DNA of 64,000 nucleotides, taken from Kitasatospora sp. NBC_01250 (lineage in GTDB: Bacteria; Actinomycetota; Actinomycetes; Streptomycetales; Streptomycetaceae). The stretch is from the NCBI RefSeq assembly GCF_036226465.1, contig NZ_CP108476.1, positions 4,588,001 to 4,652,000 on the forward strand, read 5' to 3'. How positions within the stretch are numbered: position 1 is the stretch's first letter; every line of letters begins with the position of its first letter. Below are positions 8,411 through 16,823 of this stretch, in pieces. The notes under the pieces were generated by a model, which made no database searches, was not told the origin of the DNA, and was given only the letters and a program-made list of their open reading frames with translations. The translations under genes were made by a program, and so were the position numbers.

Positions 8411-8426
8411 GGAAGTAGGCACTTCC
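8411..8426. promoter_or_regulatory. palindromic operator candidate for the HxlR regulator
   Basis: 'ggaagtaggcacttcc': 6-bp perfect arms with a 4-bp spacer, midway between the divergent AKR (start 8333) and HxlR (start 8464) genes. This is the size and place expected for a winged-helix dimer site. Confidence 0.5.
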
Positions 8427-8463
8427 GAGTTCGTAGGGCACCTGCAGGTGAGAGGAACGGTCC

Positions 8464-8907
8464 ATGGCGACGATGACGGCGGCCCAGCAAAGGGCACAGG
8501 CCAAGGTGGAGTACGACGCCTTCGTGGCGGCCTGTCCCAGCCGCAAGCTGCTCGACCGGATCTCCGACAAGTGGGTCACGCTGATCCTGGCCGGGCTCGG
8601 CAGCGACAGCGCGCATGAGCCCGGCGCCGACTGCGCCGGCGAGCCCCGGGTGATGCGCTACTCGGAGTTGCAGCGCCTGCTGGCCGGCGTCAGCCAGAAG
8701 ATGCTCACCCAGACGCTGCGCTCCCTGGAGCGCGACGGCCTGGTGTCCCGCTCCGTAGTGCCGACCGTGCCGGTCACGGTCTCCTACGAGCTGACGGATC
8801 TCGGCCTGTCGCTGTACGAGATGATGCGGGGCCTCAAGGCCTGGGCCGAGGTGCACATGGACGATGTGCTCGCCAACCGCCAGACTTACGAGACCCGCGT
8901 CGCCTGA
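8464..8907 (+). CDS. HxlR-family transcriptional regulator
   Basis: 147 aa. The Cys near the N-terminus ('ACPSRKLLDRISDKWVTLIL') and the winged helix 'GVSQKMLTQTLRSLERDGLV' followed by 'YELTDLG' are diagnostic of HxlR proteins, many of which sense aldehydes or redox stress. A 20-residue insert ('SDSAHEPGADCAGEPRVMRY') before the recognition helix adds a second Cys, as in some actinobacterial redox-sensing members. Divergent from the aldo/keto reductase, its probable target. Confidence 0.9.
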   Translation: MATMTAAQQRAQAKVEYDAFVAACPSRKLLDRISDKWVTLILAGLGSDSAHEPGADCAGEPRVMRYSELQRLLAGVSQKMLTQTLRSLERDGLVSRSVVPTVPVTVSYELTDLGLSLYEMMRGLKAWAEVHMDDVLANRQTYETRVA

Positions 8908-8950
8908 ACCACAACAGGGTTGCTGACCAGCGGGAACAGTCTGCGCGTAA

Positions 8951-9916
8951 GAGACCGGGCAGATGGGCGGGGCTCAAGGACGTCCCTTCGGGCGCTCGTC
9001 CCAGCGGTGGGTGGTGCAGGCCCGGCGGATCAGGCTACGAACGGTGATGATCGTGTCCGCGAGGTCGAAGAAGGCGTTGGCGACAGTCGCACGGCGCTCG
9101 TAGCAGCGGGCAATTCGGTGGAAGGCGTTCTGCCAGGCGTGCGTGCGCTCGACGTGCCACCGCTCGCTGGCCTGGATCGGCGCCCTCTCGCCCTTGTGCG
9201 CGATGCGGCCGTGCAGGTTGCGGGCGGTCAGTTCGGTGCGGGTCCTGTCCGAGTCGTAGCCGGCATCCAGGTGCACGGTGATGTCGTCGGGCATCGGTCC
9301 CAGATCCTCCAGCAGGTCCAGAGTCGCGGCGAGCAGCGGGGAGTCGTGGCGGTTCGCTCCGGCGAGGACCCTGCCGAGCGGGATTCCGTAACCATCTGTC
9401 ATGCCCGAGCGTTTGAGCCCTTGCTTGCCGCGGTCGACCGCTGAGCGTCCAGCGACCTCGCCGCCGCCGGGGGCCTTGGTGATCGAGCCGTCGACGGCGA
9501 TCCGGTCAAGCTCCAGCCCGACGATCCGGTCGTAGGACTCCAGCGCAATCTGCTTGAGCCGCATGAAGACGCCGAGGGAGATCCACTCGTCGCGGCGGTT
9601 GCGGATGGTGGTCGCCGAGCAGGTGGTGTCGGCGATCGCCTGGTAGGAGCAGCCGAACCGCAGCAGTTGCAGCAGCTTGTCGAACACGATCCGGTCGCCG
9701 ATGCGGGGACGATGGCAGCCCAGCGGGTGGGCCGGATCGACCGCGGGACGCTCGGGCAGCAGCGCCGCGAATTGGCCCCACAACGGGTCGGTCAGCCATG
9801 CTGGAAGAACGGGCACAGGTCTCCCCAGTGACCACAGAGCGTCGCAACTCAATAATCACGGAGACCTGTGCTCGCCTCACTACCTGGGTGCCGCACCCGC
9901 CTATCTGCGCAGGCTC
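8951..9916 (-). mobile_element. complete IS5-family insertion sequence, 966 bp
   Basis: Imperfect terminal repeats 'gagaccgggcagatgggcgg' (left) and 'gagcctgcgcagataggcgg' (right, reverse strand). TAA flanks both ends (8948-8950 and 9917-9919), the 3-bp target type of several IS5 subgroups. Contains one intact transposase gene. Confidence 0.88.
8974..9852 (-). CDS. IS5-family transposase (DDE)
   Basis: 292 aa as the maximal frame; translation may start at the internal GTG near 9816 ('PVLPAWLTDPLWGQFAALLP'). The DDE residues are visible: Asp in 'IAVDGSITKAP', Asp in 'HLDAGYDSDRTR', Glu in 'WHVERTHAWQNAF'. N-terminal HTH-like region 'SYQAIADTTCSATTIRNRRD'. It appears intact and could also mobilize the truncated partner end at 7289. 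Confidence 0.92.
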   Translation of the reverse strand: MSCDALWSLGRPVPVLPAWLTDPLWGQFAALLPERPAVDPAHPLGCHRPRIGDRIVFDKLLQLLRFGCSYQAIADTTCSATTIRNRRDEWISLGVFMRLKQIALESYDRIVGLELDRIAVDGSITKAPGGGEVAGRSAVDRGKQGLKRSGMTDGYGIPLGRVLAGANRHDSPLLAATLDLLEDLGPMPDDITVHLDAGYDSDRTRTELTARNLHGRIAHKGERAPIQASERWHVERTHAWQNAFHRIARCYERRATVANAFFDLADTIITVRSLIRRACTTHRWDERPKGRP

Positions 9917-10113
9917 TAAATCTTTCGATTTACACGGCTCTTGTCGTCCTGGTCACCAGACGATGGGGACCCAGTTCACCCAGGCCCAGTGCTCGAAGAA
10001 CCTCGGTCTCAGCTTGACGACCATCTCCCACTGGGCATGGGCCTTCCTGCGGCCCCGCAGGCGTTTGTACTTGTTGCTCGACCACCGCATCACGTAGCTA
10101 TTCACATGGGGTT
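9917..10113 (-). pseudogene. group II intron maturase C-terminus and domain IV/V remnant
   Basis: On the minus strand this encodes a typical intron-encoded protein tail: 'NSYVMRWSSNKYKRLRGRRK' and then 'FFEHWAWVN'. It is followed by 'gagccgtgtaaatcgaaaga', the 5' strand and GAAA loop of domain V. The reverse transcriptase part is lost upstream (beyond about 10113). With 7241-7288 it forms one interrupted intron 3' end. Confidence 0.82.
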
Positions 10114-10197
10114 GCGAGCGGGCCCGCCGCGGCGCGAGGCCGCGTCAGCGGCAGGCTGGAGAGGGCACGTGAGGTGGCGATGCAGGGACTCGGCCGT

Positions 10198-11088
10198 TCA
10201 GCGGCTCCGGTCGACGCGGTCGACGAAGTCGCCGACCGCGGTGGCGAAGGCGGCGGGCGCCTCCTGCGCGACGAAATGCCCGACGTCCGGGATCGTGACC
10301 GCGGTGACGTCGCCGGCGACCTGGCGCATCGTCCGCTCGGTGAAGGGGGCGTTGATGCCGTCGACGGCGAGCACGGGAACGGTCAGCGGCCGCGACTCGG
10401 CCAGTGCCCGCATCCGGTCGCCGCCGGTCAGGGAGGAACGGTAGAGCCCCTCGGTGCCGCGCCAGCCGCCGGGCCGCGCGTAGGTGCGGGCGAACTCGTC
10501 AAGGTCGGCCTCGGTGACCCCGCCCGGCACCACCGTCATCACCGAGACGGCCCAGTCGAGCATCACTCGCTCGCGGCCGGCCAGGAACAGCTCCGCAATT
10601 CCCGGGGCGGCCAGGAATCCCACGTGCCAGGAGCCGCCGTTCCTCACGTCGGCCAGCATCTCCCAGCCGTACCCCGGAAGGGTGGTCTCGACGCCGGTGA
10701 AGCTGAGGACGTCGCCGGGGTGCGTGGCCGCGAACGCGAAGACCGGCCCGCCGCTGATGTCCTGGCAGGTCACGTGCACGGGCCCGACGCCGAGGTGGGC
10801 GACCAGCCGGTGCAGGTCCTCCGCCAAGGTCGCCAAGTCGTGGTCGCCGTCGGCGATGCCGGAGTCGCCGAAGCCGCGCAGGTCGACGGCGAACACCCGG
10901 TGGGTGTCGGCGAGTAGCGGGATGACGTCGCGGAAGGCCCACCAGGACTCCGGCCACCCGTGCACCAGCAGGATCGGGGAGCCGGTGTCGCCCGCCGAGA
11001 CGTAGTGCAACGTGGTGCCGTTGACCTCGGCGGTGTGGTGCGTGATGCCCGCCACGGCGGGCGAGGCGGTCACGAAAGAGCTGGTCAT
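10198..11088 (-). CDS. alpha/beta hydrolase, epoxide-hydrolase-like
   Basis: 296 aa from ATG 11088; the longer frame upstream would run through the operator. Oxyanion motif 'HGWPESWW', nucleophile region 'VTCQDISGGPVF' with Asp at the nucleophile-elbow position (epoxide hydrolase/haloalkane dehalogenase type rather than Ser), and catalytic His in 'DVGHFVAQE'. The cap domain lies between. Divergent from a MarR regulator, with a large palindrome between them, so expression is probably induced by a small-molecule ligand of MarR. Confidence 0.86.
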   Translation of the reverse strand: MTSSFVTASPAVAGITHHTAEVNGTTLHYVSAGDTGSPILLVHGWPESWWAFRDVIPLLADTHRVFAVDLRGFGDSGIADGDHDLATLAEDLHRLVAHLGVGPVHVTCQDISGGPVFAFAATHPGDVLSFTGVETTLPGYGWEMLADVRNGGSWHVGFLAAPGIAELFLAGRERVMLDWAVSVMTVVPGGVTEADLDEFARTYARPGGWRGTEGLYRSSLTGGDRMRALAESRPLTVPVLAVDGINAPFTERTMRQVAGDVTAVTIPDVGHFVAQEAPAAFATAVGDFVDRVDRSR

Positions 11089-11106
11089 GCGATGACTCCC
11101 AAGATA

Positions 11107-11146
11107 GACAATCAGGTTGACTCCAGTGTTGGTCAACCTGGTTGTC
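11107..11146. promoter_or_regulatory. 40-bp palindromic operator between hydrolase and marR-type gene
   Basis: 'gacaatcaggttgac' (11107-11121) faces 'gtcaacctggttgtc' (11132-11146): 15-bp arms with one mismatch and a 10-bp spacer. It starts 18 bp upstream of the hydrolase ATG and ends 29 bp upstream of the MarR ATG, so one dimer or dimer pair could repress both promoters. Confidence 0.75.
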
Positions 11147-11175
11147 CAGGTCAAGGGAAGATCTAGACTGTGGTC

Positions 11176-11652
11176 ATGTCCTCACGATCCGGCGCCGATC
11201 TCGCCCTGCTGCTCCTGGGCAGCTATCGCAATCTGGTGGACGAAGTGGTCCGGGAGCTGGCGACCCGGGGATACCCCGACGCCCGGCCGTCGCACGAGTA
11301 CGCGATCCGGGCCATCCGAGCCGGCGCCGACAGCGCCTCGGACTTGGCCCGCAGACTCGCCATCACCAAGCAGGCCGCGGCGAAGACGATCGCCGCGCTC
11401 GTCGAACGCGGTTACGTCACCACCGAGACCGACCCCGCCGACATCCGCCGCAAGAACATCCGGATCACCGATCACGGGATCGGGCTGATCACCGAGAGCA
11501 CGGCGATCTTCGACGAGGTGCGGGCCCGCTGGGAAGTGCGTCTGGGCGCCGCCGAACTCGCCGAGCTGGAAACGCAGCTCGCCCAATTCGTCGGCGACTC
11601 GCCCATCAACCTCGACGCTCCGGGCTGGGCGGCGGGACAGGAACTGCGCTAG
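11176..11652 (+). CDS. MarR-family transcriptional regulator
   Basis: 158 aa from ATG 11176 (a GTG two codons earlier is also possible). Winged helix: 'SASDLARRLAITKQAAAKTI' then 'LVERGYVTTETDPADIRRKN' and 'ITDHG', the wing with the conserved Asp-x-Arg. Flanking helices provide the dimer interface. Probably autoregulates and controls the divergent epoxide-hydrolase-like gene through the palindrome at 11107-11146. The broken IS5-type transposase begins ~45 bp downstream. Confidence 0.9.
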   Translation: MSSRSGADLALLLLGSYRNLVDEVVRELATRGYPDARPSHEYAIRAIRAGADSASDLARRLAITKQAAAKTIAALVERGYVTTETDPADIRRKNIRITDHGIGLITESTAIFDEVRARWEVRLGAAELAELETQLAQFVGDSPINLDAPGWAAGQELR

Positions 11653-11695
11653 GCGGTGTCGTCAAAGTGATCTTGGATACGGTGGATCATGGCAG

Positions 11696-12274
11696 AGTGA
11701 TACGCCGTCATGAACTCACCGACGCCGCATGGGATCTGCGGAGCCCCTGCTGCCAAGGCCGACGAGGGGGCGTCCTCGGCTGGATGGCCGGACGGTGCTG
11801 AACGGGATTGTGTGGAAGTTCCGGACCGGGGTGCCCTGGCGGGACGTGCCCGCGGTACGGCTCCTGGAGGACGCTGCACACGCGGTTCCGGCGCTGGGCC
11901 GGAGACGGAACCTTCGACCAGATGCTGCAACGCGATACGAGTGCCCCGGATCACCGGGACGGCCCCGCATCCGTCCCGATCATGTCCCTGGCGACAAGGG
12001 CTCCAGCTCGAAGACTATCCGCGGCTGGCTGCGGCAACGTGGCATCGGGCACACCATCCCGGAACGGGCCGACCAGGTCGCCAACCGACTGCGGCGCGGC
12101 CGGCACGGCGGCCGCCCTGTCGCCTTCGACCGCCAGCTCTACACGCACCGCACTGTCGTCGAACGGGCCTTCAATCGGCTGAAGCAGTGGCGCGGCAGAG
12201 CAACCCGCTACGACAAGACCGCTGAGTCCTACCAGGCGGCCGTCACCATCGCTTCGCCGCTGATGTGGGCATGA
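11696..12274 (+). pseudogene. IS5-family transposase remnant, frameshifted and internally deleted
   Basis: The N-terminal match 'HELTDAAWDLRSP' shifts frame near 11755 to 'GRPRLDGRTVLNGIVWKFRT' and 'GVPWRD', and shifts again near 11860 to 'YGSWRTLHTRFRRWAGDGTF'. The central region with the two catalytic Asp residues is missing. The C-terminus resumes with 'SSSKTIRGWLRQRGIGHTIP' and 'VVERAFNRLKQWR' (third catalytic residue). At least two frameshifts plus a deletion: inactive. Confidence 0.85.
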
Positions 12275-12640
12275 GGTTCCACGAGGCCATCGGATCGTTC
12301 ATGGCCCGTGGAGTTCCGTCTCCCAAGCCTCGAAAGGCGGCTCGGCCCGGTACGTCGGGTCACAGAAGCCGCGAATCCACTGAGCTGTCGAAGGGAAGCA
12401 CGCAAATCGACAGGTAGATGCCCAACCAGGACAGCATGCCTGTTAGCCAGGCCACCTCACCGAGACCCTTTGACGACACCGCCTCGGGGGATCACGGCTT
12501 CGGTGACGGGTAACAGGATCGGGGCCGCTCCCGCTTCGACGATCGCCACGTGCTGCCTCCGCATTGCCTACTTGTTACCTACGCCGGCGCAGATGGGGGC
12601 CGCGTACGAGATGACCCGAATCGCGATAGCTCCCCCGGGG
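12275..12640. other. intergenic, nothing recognisable
   Basis: 366 bp between the dead transposase and the MarR fragment. Open frames here have no start signals and no family resemblance. Probably degraded DNA. Confidence 0.5.
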
Positions 12641-12799
12641 GCGACCGGCGGCGGTGAGGGTGACGATGTTGCGGCGCCGGTTGGCGGGGTCGGCTCGACG
12701 GTCGACCTGATGGCGGCCCTCGAGGCGGCCCATGACGCTGTTGACGTCATTGCGGTCCAGGCCGAGCCGGTGGCCGATATCGGCTTGGCTCAGCGAGCT
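12641..12799 (-). pseudogene. fragment of a MarR-family regulator
   Basis: The minus strand from about 12799 reads 'LSQADIGHRLGLDRNDVNSV' then 'MGRLEGRHQVDRRADPANRR' and 'RNIVTLTAAG', i.e. the recognition helix and wing of a MarR protein. It is preceded by an in-frame stop and lacks both dimerization ends. It lies 15 bp beyond the CocE-type gene stop, so it may be what remains of that gene's original regulator. Confidence 0.7.
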
Positions 12800-12814
12800 C
12801 TACCGGCGGCTACG

Positions 12815-15040
12815 TCATTGCCCCGTTGACCGAGGGACGATCGGCAGTTGGATGAATGAGGTGTGATCGGGGCCGGTATGGAGGCGGTTGTCGGCTCGGG
12901 TGTGGGTGTCGGCGTCGTAGGCGTGACGCATCCCGTGCGCGGCGCCGTCAAAGGGTTGAATGTCGACGCGCAGTCGGTGGCCTCGGCGAAGGTATCCGGT
13001 AGTAGGGATGATCTCGACCTCGACCTGGACGATTTCGTCGGGGGTCAGGGGTGCGTGGTCTGCCTTGCGATGTGTGTGCTTGGGCGCGTAGTTGGTCGAT
13101 CGGCCAGGGTCGATCCTGCGGTGCGACACTTTGAGCCATCCCTTGGTGAGCGGTGCTATGCGGTCGGGGTAGTTCATGGTGGTGATGCCGGTGAAGTCGA
13201 CTTCGCGATCGTGTTCCTCGATGACGCGGATCGAGATAAACAGGTCCATGTCGAAGCTTGTTGATGACACCCAGAGCTGTGCTTTGCCGTACCCGGCGAT
13301 GACGACGTCTTCGGTCAGGGGGTCGCTGATGAATGTCGCGCCAGTTGTCCGCGGATCGGCCGTTGCGACATCTGCGGAGTATGCGACGACGTCTGCGGCG
13401 GTGGGGTTGGCTGTCGTGAGGCGCCGGATGATTCCGCGCTCGGTGTCGTTCTGCCAGGCTGCGGCGGCCGCGTCGAGGAACCACCTGGTGTACTCGGTGC
13501 GGGCGATGGGCCATTCGTGTTCGTGTTGGATGTAGGAGGCGCCGTTGCCCGTGCGGATCTCGAGCCGGACGGGAGGGGTGTCCATGATGCCGTTGTCGAT
13601 GCCCTTGAGCCAGTGGTCGAAGAAGGCTTTGTGGCGGGCGACGGTGTCTTGGGCGTAGGACTTTTGGAACCAGTCCTCCCAGAAGTCGAGCTTCTTGTTC
13701 GGGGTGGGCGTCTTCAGGTATGCCTCGCTGCTGCCGAGCTGGTGGAAGTGGGCCGAGTGCGTGGTGGCGGCGACGGACCACAGGGGCACGGTGACCCCGG
13801 TCAGGTCGGGGCTCATGAACACTTCGGCCCGGGGTCCGAAGATTGCATCGGGGTCTGAGTCCTTGAAAGGGCTGTCCTTCATGGTGCGGGTGAAGTCGGC
13901 GATGTCGGGCTCGCCGACGATCGCTGGGACGAATCCGGCCTGCTTCCAGACAGGGAAGAACTGCTCGTTGAGGACCCCGCCGTTGTAGGCGACTTCCTCG
14001 TAGAGGTCCACGTCAGTCCCGATTGCGATCATGGCCTTGAGGTGCTTCGGATGCAGGCTCGCTGCGGCGTGCTGGCCGACGGCGAGGTAGGACATGCCCC
14101 AGAGGCCGACTGCGCCGTTCGACCAGGGCTGCTCGCCGGCCCATTCGATGGCGTCCCGGAAGGCCTCGGCGCCGGCGATCCCCCAGGGGGCGAGTCGGCC
14201 AGGGCTCTTCCCGGCGCCGGGCATGTCGACGCGGAGGACGGCGTACCCGTCGGGCACCCAGTCGGTGGTGTTGACCGTTTCGTGATTTTCGAACTGGAGG
14301 CCGGCGGGGTTGCCGAAGAAGTAGTCCTCTTCTTCCTGCTCGTGGTGCTCGAGGTCGGCGTCCGTTCCGATGGAGTGGTGGTTGAACGCCTTGCCGTAGG
14401 GGCCGCAGCTGACGATGACCGGGTAGTGGCCGGGCTCGGCAGGGCGGAACACGTCGGCGAACACGTGGGATCCGTTCCGGAGGGGGATGATGACGTCGCG
14501 GAAACGGAGGATGCCCATCGCGTTCCGGCGAAGCTCATTGCGGGCGTTCGCCGGGCTGCAGAGCCCCCTAGGCGTGCCGCCGGCGAAGACACCGGCGCGG
14601 TTGAGTTCCTCGAAGAGTTCAAGGATGACGGGATCGTCGGTGAAGTCCTGAATCTTGTCGGTCACGTGGGTACCGGTGTAGTCGGCGTCATGCCGGAAGT
14701 CGATTCGTCGGTCGCCGATGATGTCGTGGACCTCGGGGGCGATGTCGACTCCGTTGTCCCGCATCCCGTCGCGGCCGAGCGAGAAGACGAGTCGCGCGAT
14801 GTTGGTCAGACCGGGATCCTTCAGCTTGCCCGGGTCTCCGTCGACGCGGGCGACGATCTGCGCGAGGTGCATCCGCGTCTGTGCCGGCGCATGACCGATG
14901 GACGTGTTTCCGGCCAGGAACGCGATGCGCTCGCCGGGTTCGTACTGGAACTGCCCGCGCTCATTCGTCAGACCATGAACGGTCGGGGTCTCGTACCGTA
15001 AGCCGGCAATCGGACCGGCCAGCACACCAGTGAGCGTCAT
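12815..15040 (-). CDS. CocE/NonD-family hydrolase with extra N-terminal domain
   Basis: 741 aa. Residues ~1-175 form a separate module with the 'TNERGQFQYEPGERIAFLAG' pattern seen as a repeat in bacterial extracellular proteins, although no signal peptide is present here. The alpha/beta hydrolase follows: 'GTDADLEHHEQEEEDYFFGN', nucleophile Ser in 'WGMSYLAVGQ' (around residue 316), and a C-terminal jelly-roll domain of the X-Pro dipeptidyl-peptidase type ('TGYLRRGHRLRVDIQPFDGA'). The family includes cocaine esterase, alpha-amino acid ester hydrolases and glutaryl acylases. 130 bp downstream of the divergent-side TetR gene (same strand), possibly co-regulated by it. Confidence 0.87.
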   Translation of the reverse strand: MTLTGVLAGPIAGLRYETPTVHGLTNERGQFQYEPGERIAFLAGNTSIGHAPAQTRMHLAQIVARVDGDPGKLKDPGLTNIARLVFSLGRDGMRDNGVDIAPEVHDIIGDRRIDFRHDADYTGTHVTDKIQDFTDDPVILELFEELNRAGVFAGGTPRGLCSPANARNELRRNAMGILRFRDVIIPLRNGSHVFADVFRPAEPGHYPVIVSCGPYGKAFNHHSIGTDADLEHHEQEEEDYFFGNPAGLQFENHETVNTTDWVPDGYAVLRVDMPGAGKSPGRLAPWGIAGAEAFRDAIEWAGEQPWSNGAVGLWGMSYLAVGQHAAASLHPKHLKAMIAIGTDVDLYEEVAYNGGVLNEQFFPVWKQAGFVPAIVGEPDIADFTRTMKDSPFKDSDPDAIFGPRAEVFMSPDLTGVTVPLWSVAATTHSAHFHQLGSSEAYLKTPTPNKKLDFWEDWFQKSYAQDTVARHKAFFDHWLKGIDNGIMDTPPVRLEIRTGNGASYIQHEHEWPIARTEYTRWFLDAAAAAWQNDTERGIIRRLTTANPTAADVVAYSADVATADPRTTGATFISDPLTEDVVIAGYGKAQLWVSSTSFDMDLFISIRVIEEHDREVDFTGITTMNYPDRIAPLTKGWLKVSHRRIDPGRSTNYAPKHTHRKADHAPLTPDEIVQVEVEIIPTTGYLRRGHRLRVDIQPFDGAAHGMRHAYDADTHTRADNRLHTGPDHTSFIQLPIVPRSTGQ

Positions 15041-15170
15041 CGGGTTTCCTCCCGATCAAGGACCAGTCGTGCGCGGCTCCGCCGCATCCCGTGACAGCGA
15101 GCATGACCGATCAAACAGAACAACCATTCCCTAAGGGGGAGGGTACATGCGTCTCGCGGCCTAAGGCGAG

Positions 15171-15755
15171 TCACAGACGGAGGAACACCGCCACTGTGCG
15201 GTCGGCGAGGAACTGGGGGTCGGCGTCGCGATCGATCGTCAGCCGCACGAGGAACCCCTGCAGTGCGGTGAGAACCGCATCGGCAAGTGCGTCGGCCTCC
15301 CACTTCGGTGGAGCCGAAATCGAAGCCTGCTCCCGACACCACGGCATGAGCAGGGCCGCTATCAGGGCACGCAACTCGAGCGTGGTCTGCTGTGCGACGT
15401 CCGCGAGCCCTGGGACCCTGGGGGCCTCGGCCCAGATCTGCAGCAAAGTCTGCGCGTGCGTCCGATCGGCGCTCGCCCGCAGAAGATGCAGGAGCACGCT
15501 CGACGGGGTGCGTTCCAGCGGCAGCTCGGCGGTCACTGCGGCGATGAGGTCCTGGAGCGCGCTGGAGGCCGCGTAGCGGACGAGTTCGGATTTGTTCTCG
15601 AAGTTGGAGTACACGGAACCGGCTGAGGACCCCGCCTCGCGGATGATGTCCGCCATGGAGGTGCCCGAGAACCCATGGCGCGCGAAGCATCGCATCGCGG
15701 CCGCCGCGATGTCATCGCGCCGTCGCAGGCGCGACGCCTCACTCAGTTGGGGCAT
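15171..15755 (-). CDS. TetR-family transcriptional regulator
   Basis: 194 aa. N-terminal HTH 'ARHGFSGTSMADIIREAGSS' followed by 'GSVYSNFENKSEL' is the TetR DNA-binding domain. The C-terminal helical domain is unassigned. It precedes the CocE-type hydrolase on the same strand (130 bp gap) and is a candidate regulator of it. Upstream, 'tagacaaacagactattc' is AT-rich and may hold its promoter/operator. Confidence 0.9.
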   Translation of the reverse strand: MPQLSEASRLRRRDDIAAAAMRCFARHGFSGTSMADIIREAGSSAGSVYSNFENKSELVRYAASSALQDLIAAVTAELPLERTPSSVLLHLLRASADRTHAQTLLQIWAEAPRVPGLADVAQQTTLELRALIAALLMPWCREQASISAPPKWEADALADAVLTALQGFLVRLTIDRDADPQFLADRTVAVFLRL

Positions 15756-16034
15756 GGACGTAGCCTAACCGCCATCGAAATCTCCTATAGACAAACAGAC
15801 TATTCATTCTGCATGGTGCCACATACGTTCGCGGAAGACGACGGCTGGCCCTTCGTCGTCAACGAGCGCAGCCCCGAGCCCTCATGGCGACGTACGCGGA
15901 TTCGTCGAGCCGCAGTCCTGGTACGTCGACCTGGGCAGTGTTCACATCTCAACATCGTGATGGGCGCTGTACTCGCCGAATACCTCATCCAGGCTGGTCA
16001 GGCGGCATGTTGGTACTCGTGGAGGATGCCGCCG

Positions 16035-16182
16035 AGATGCCGCTGAGCACCACCTCGATAGCCGCGTCCTTGAGTACGTCGTCGAACAGGTGGGGAAGCT
16101 TCCGGTCCCGGTCTCTGATCAAGTAGCGGGCCCGGCAGCCGGAGTCCTCGAGATCCATGACCAAGTTCTTAGCTTGACTCTG
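16035..16182 (-). pseudogene. integrase-core (rve) transposase fragment
   Basis: The minus strand encodes 'QAKNLVMDLEDSGCRARYLI', 'RDRDRKLPHLFDDVLKDAAI' and 'EVVLSG', matching the middle of streptomycete integrase-core proteins (RDRD with catalytic Asp). It lacks the first Asp and the final Glu region. The 280 bp to the TetR gene hold nothing else recognisable. Confidence 0.7.
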
Positions 16183-16270
16183 TCGGTGATCTCGGAGTTC
16201 GCGGTGTGCGAGTGTGATCGGTGGGCATGCTCGGGCTGTTCGTAGACCGATACAGCTGCCGAGGTGTTCT

Positions 16271-16743
16271 TTGTCGCTCCGCCCCCGTTCCGGTGAGCAG
16301 GTCCCGCCTCTGACCGCAAGGATTGCCCGGGCCAGCAATCCGGCTGGGACGACGGCGATGTGGGTGCGGGACCGGCTGGACGGGCTGTGGTGCGACGAGG
16401 ATTTCGCGGGCTGGTATCCGCGCGACGGGCGTCCCGGACTCTCGCCCGCCCAGCTGGCCACCGTCTGCGTGCTGCAGTTCCTGCTCGGCCTGTCGGACCG
16501 TCAGGCAGCCGAGGCGGTCCGTTGCCGCATCGATTTCAAGTACGCCATGGCCCTGGAGCTGGACGATCCCGGGTTCCACCACAGCGTGCTGGCCGACTTC
16601 CGTGAGCGTCTCGCCCAGGACGACCGCGCCGACCGACTCCTCGATCTGGCACTCGCGCGCCTGAAGGACGCCGGACTCGTGAGCGAGCGCACCACGCAGC
16701 GTACCGACTCCACCCACGTCCTGGCCGCGGACCCGGGAGGCGA
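16271..16743 (+). pseudogene. IS1182-family transposase, 5' part only
   Basis: From a TTG at 16271 the frame encodes the IS1182 N-terminus: 'GRPGLSPAQLATVCVLQFLL', 'DRQAAEAVRCRIDFKYAMAL' and 'RTDSTHVLAA' (first catalytic Asp). It is cut at 16744 by the IS256-family terminal repeat. The 3' remainder is not found after 20353, so it was deleted. Confidence 0.85.
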
Positions 16744-16823
16744 GGGACTGTCCGCGAGTTTGTGTATGACCCGGTGTGACCCATTTAGGCATGAGACGGG
16801 GTCTCTGCCGGGAAGGATCACTT

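Larger units (their letters stand above)
7289..9916. mobile_element. IS5-family composite transposon carrying AKR and HxlR genes
   Basis: The outer ends are the same IS terminus in inverted orientation ('gagcccgcgcagataggcgg' at 7289; its counterpart ends at 9916) and are flanked by TAA on both sides (7286-7288, 9917-9919). Removing 7289-9916 plus one TAA restores a perfect group II intron domain V, strong evidence that this whole block inserted as one unit. Left IS is truncated to 164 bp, right IS is complete. Confidence 0.82.

Noticed and set aside
12308..12829. 173-aa plus-strand ORF downstream of the IS5 remnant
   Set aside because: It runs antisense through the MarR fragment and has biased composition; the minus-strand MarR reading is better supported.
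15756..16034. Possible gene fragment between the TetR gene and the integrase-core remnant
   Set aside because: Short frames are open, but none has a start signal or family resemblance I can defend.
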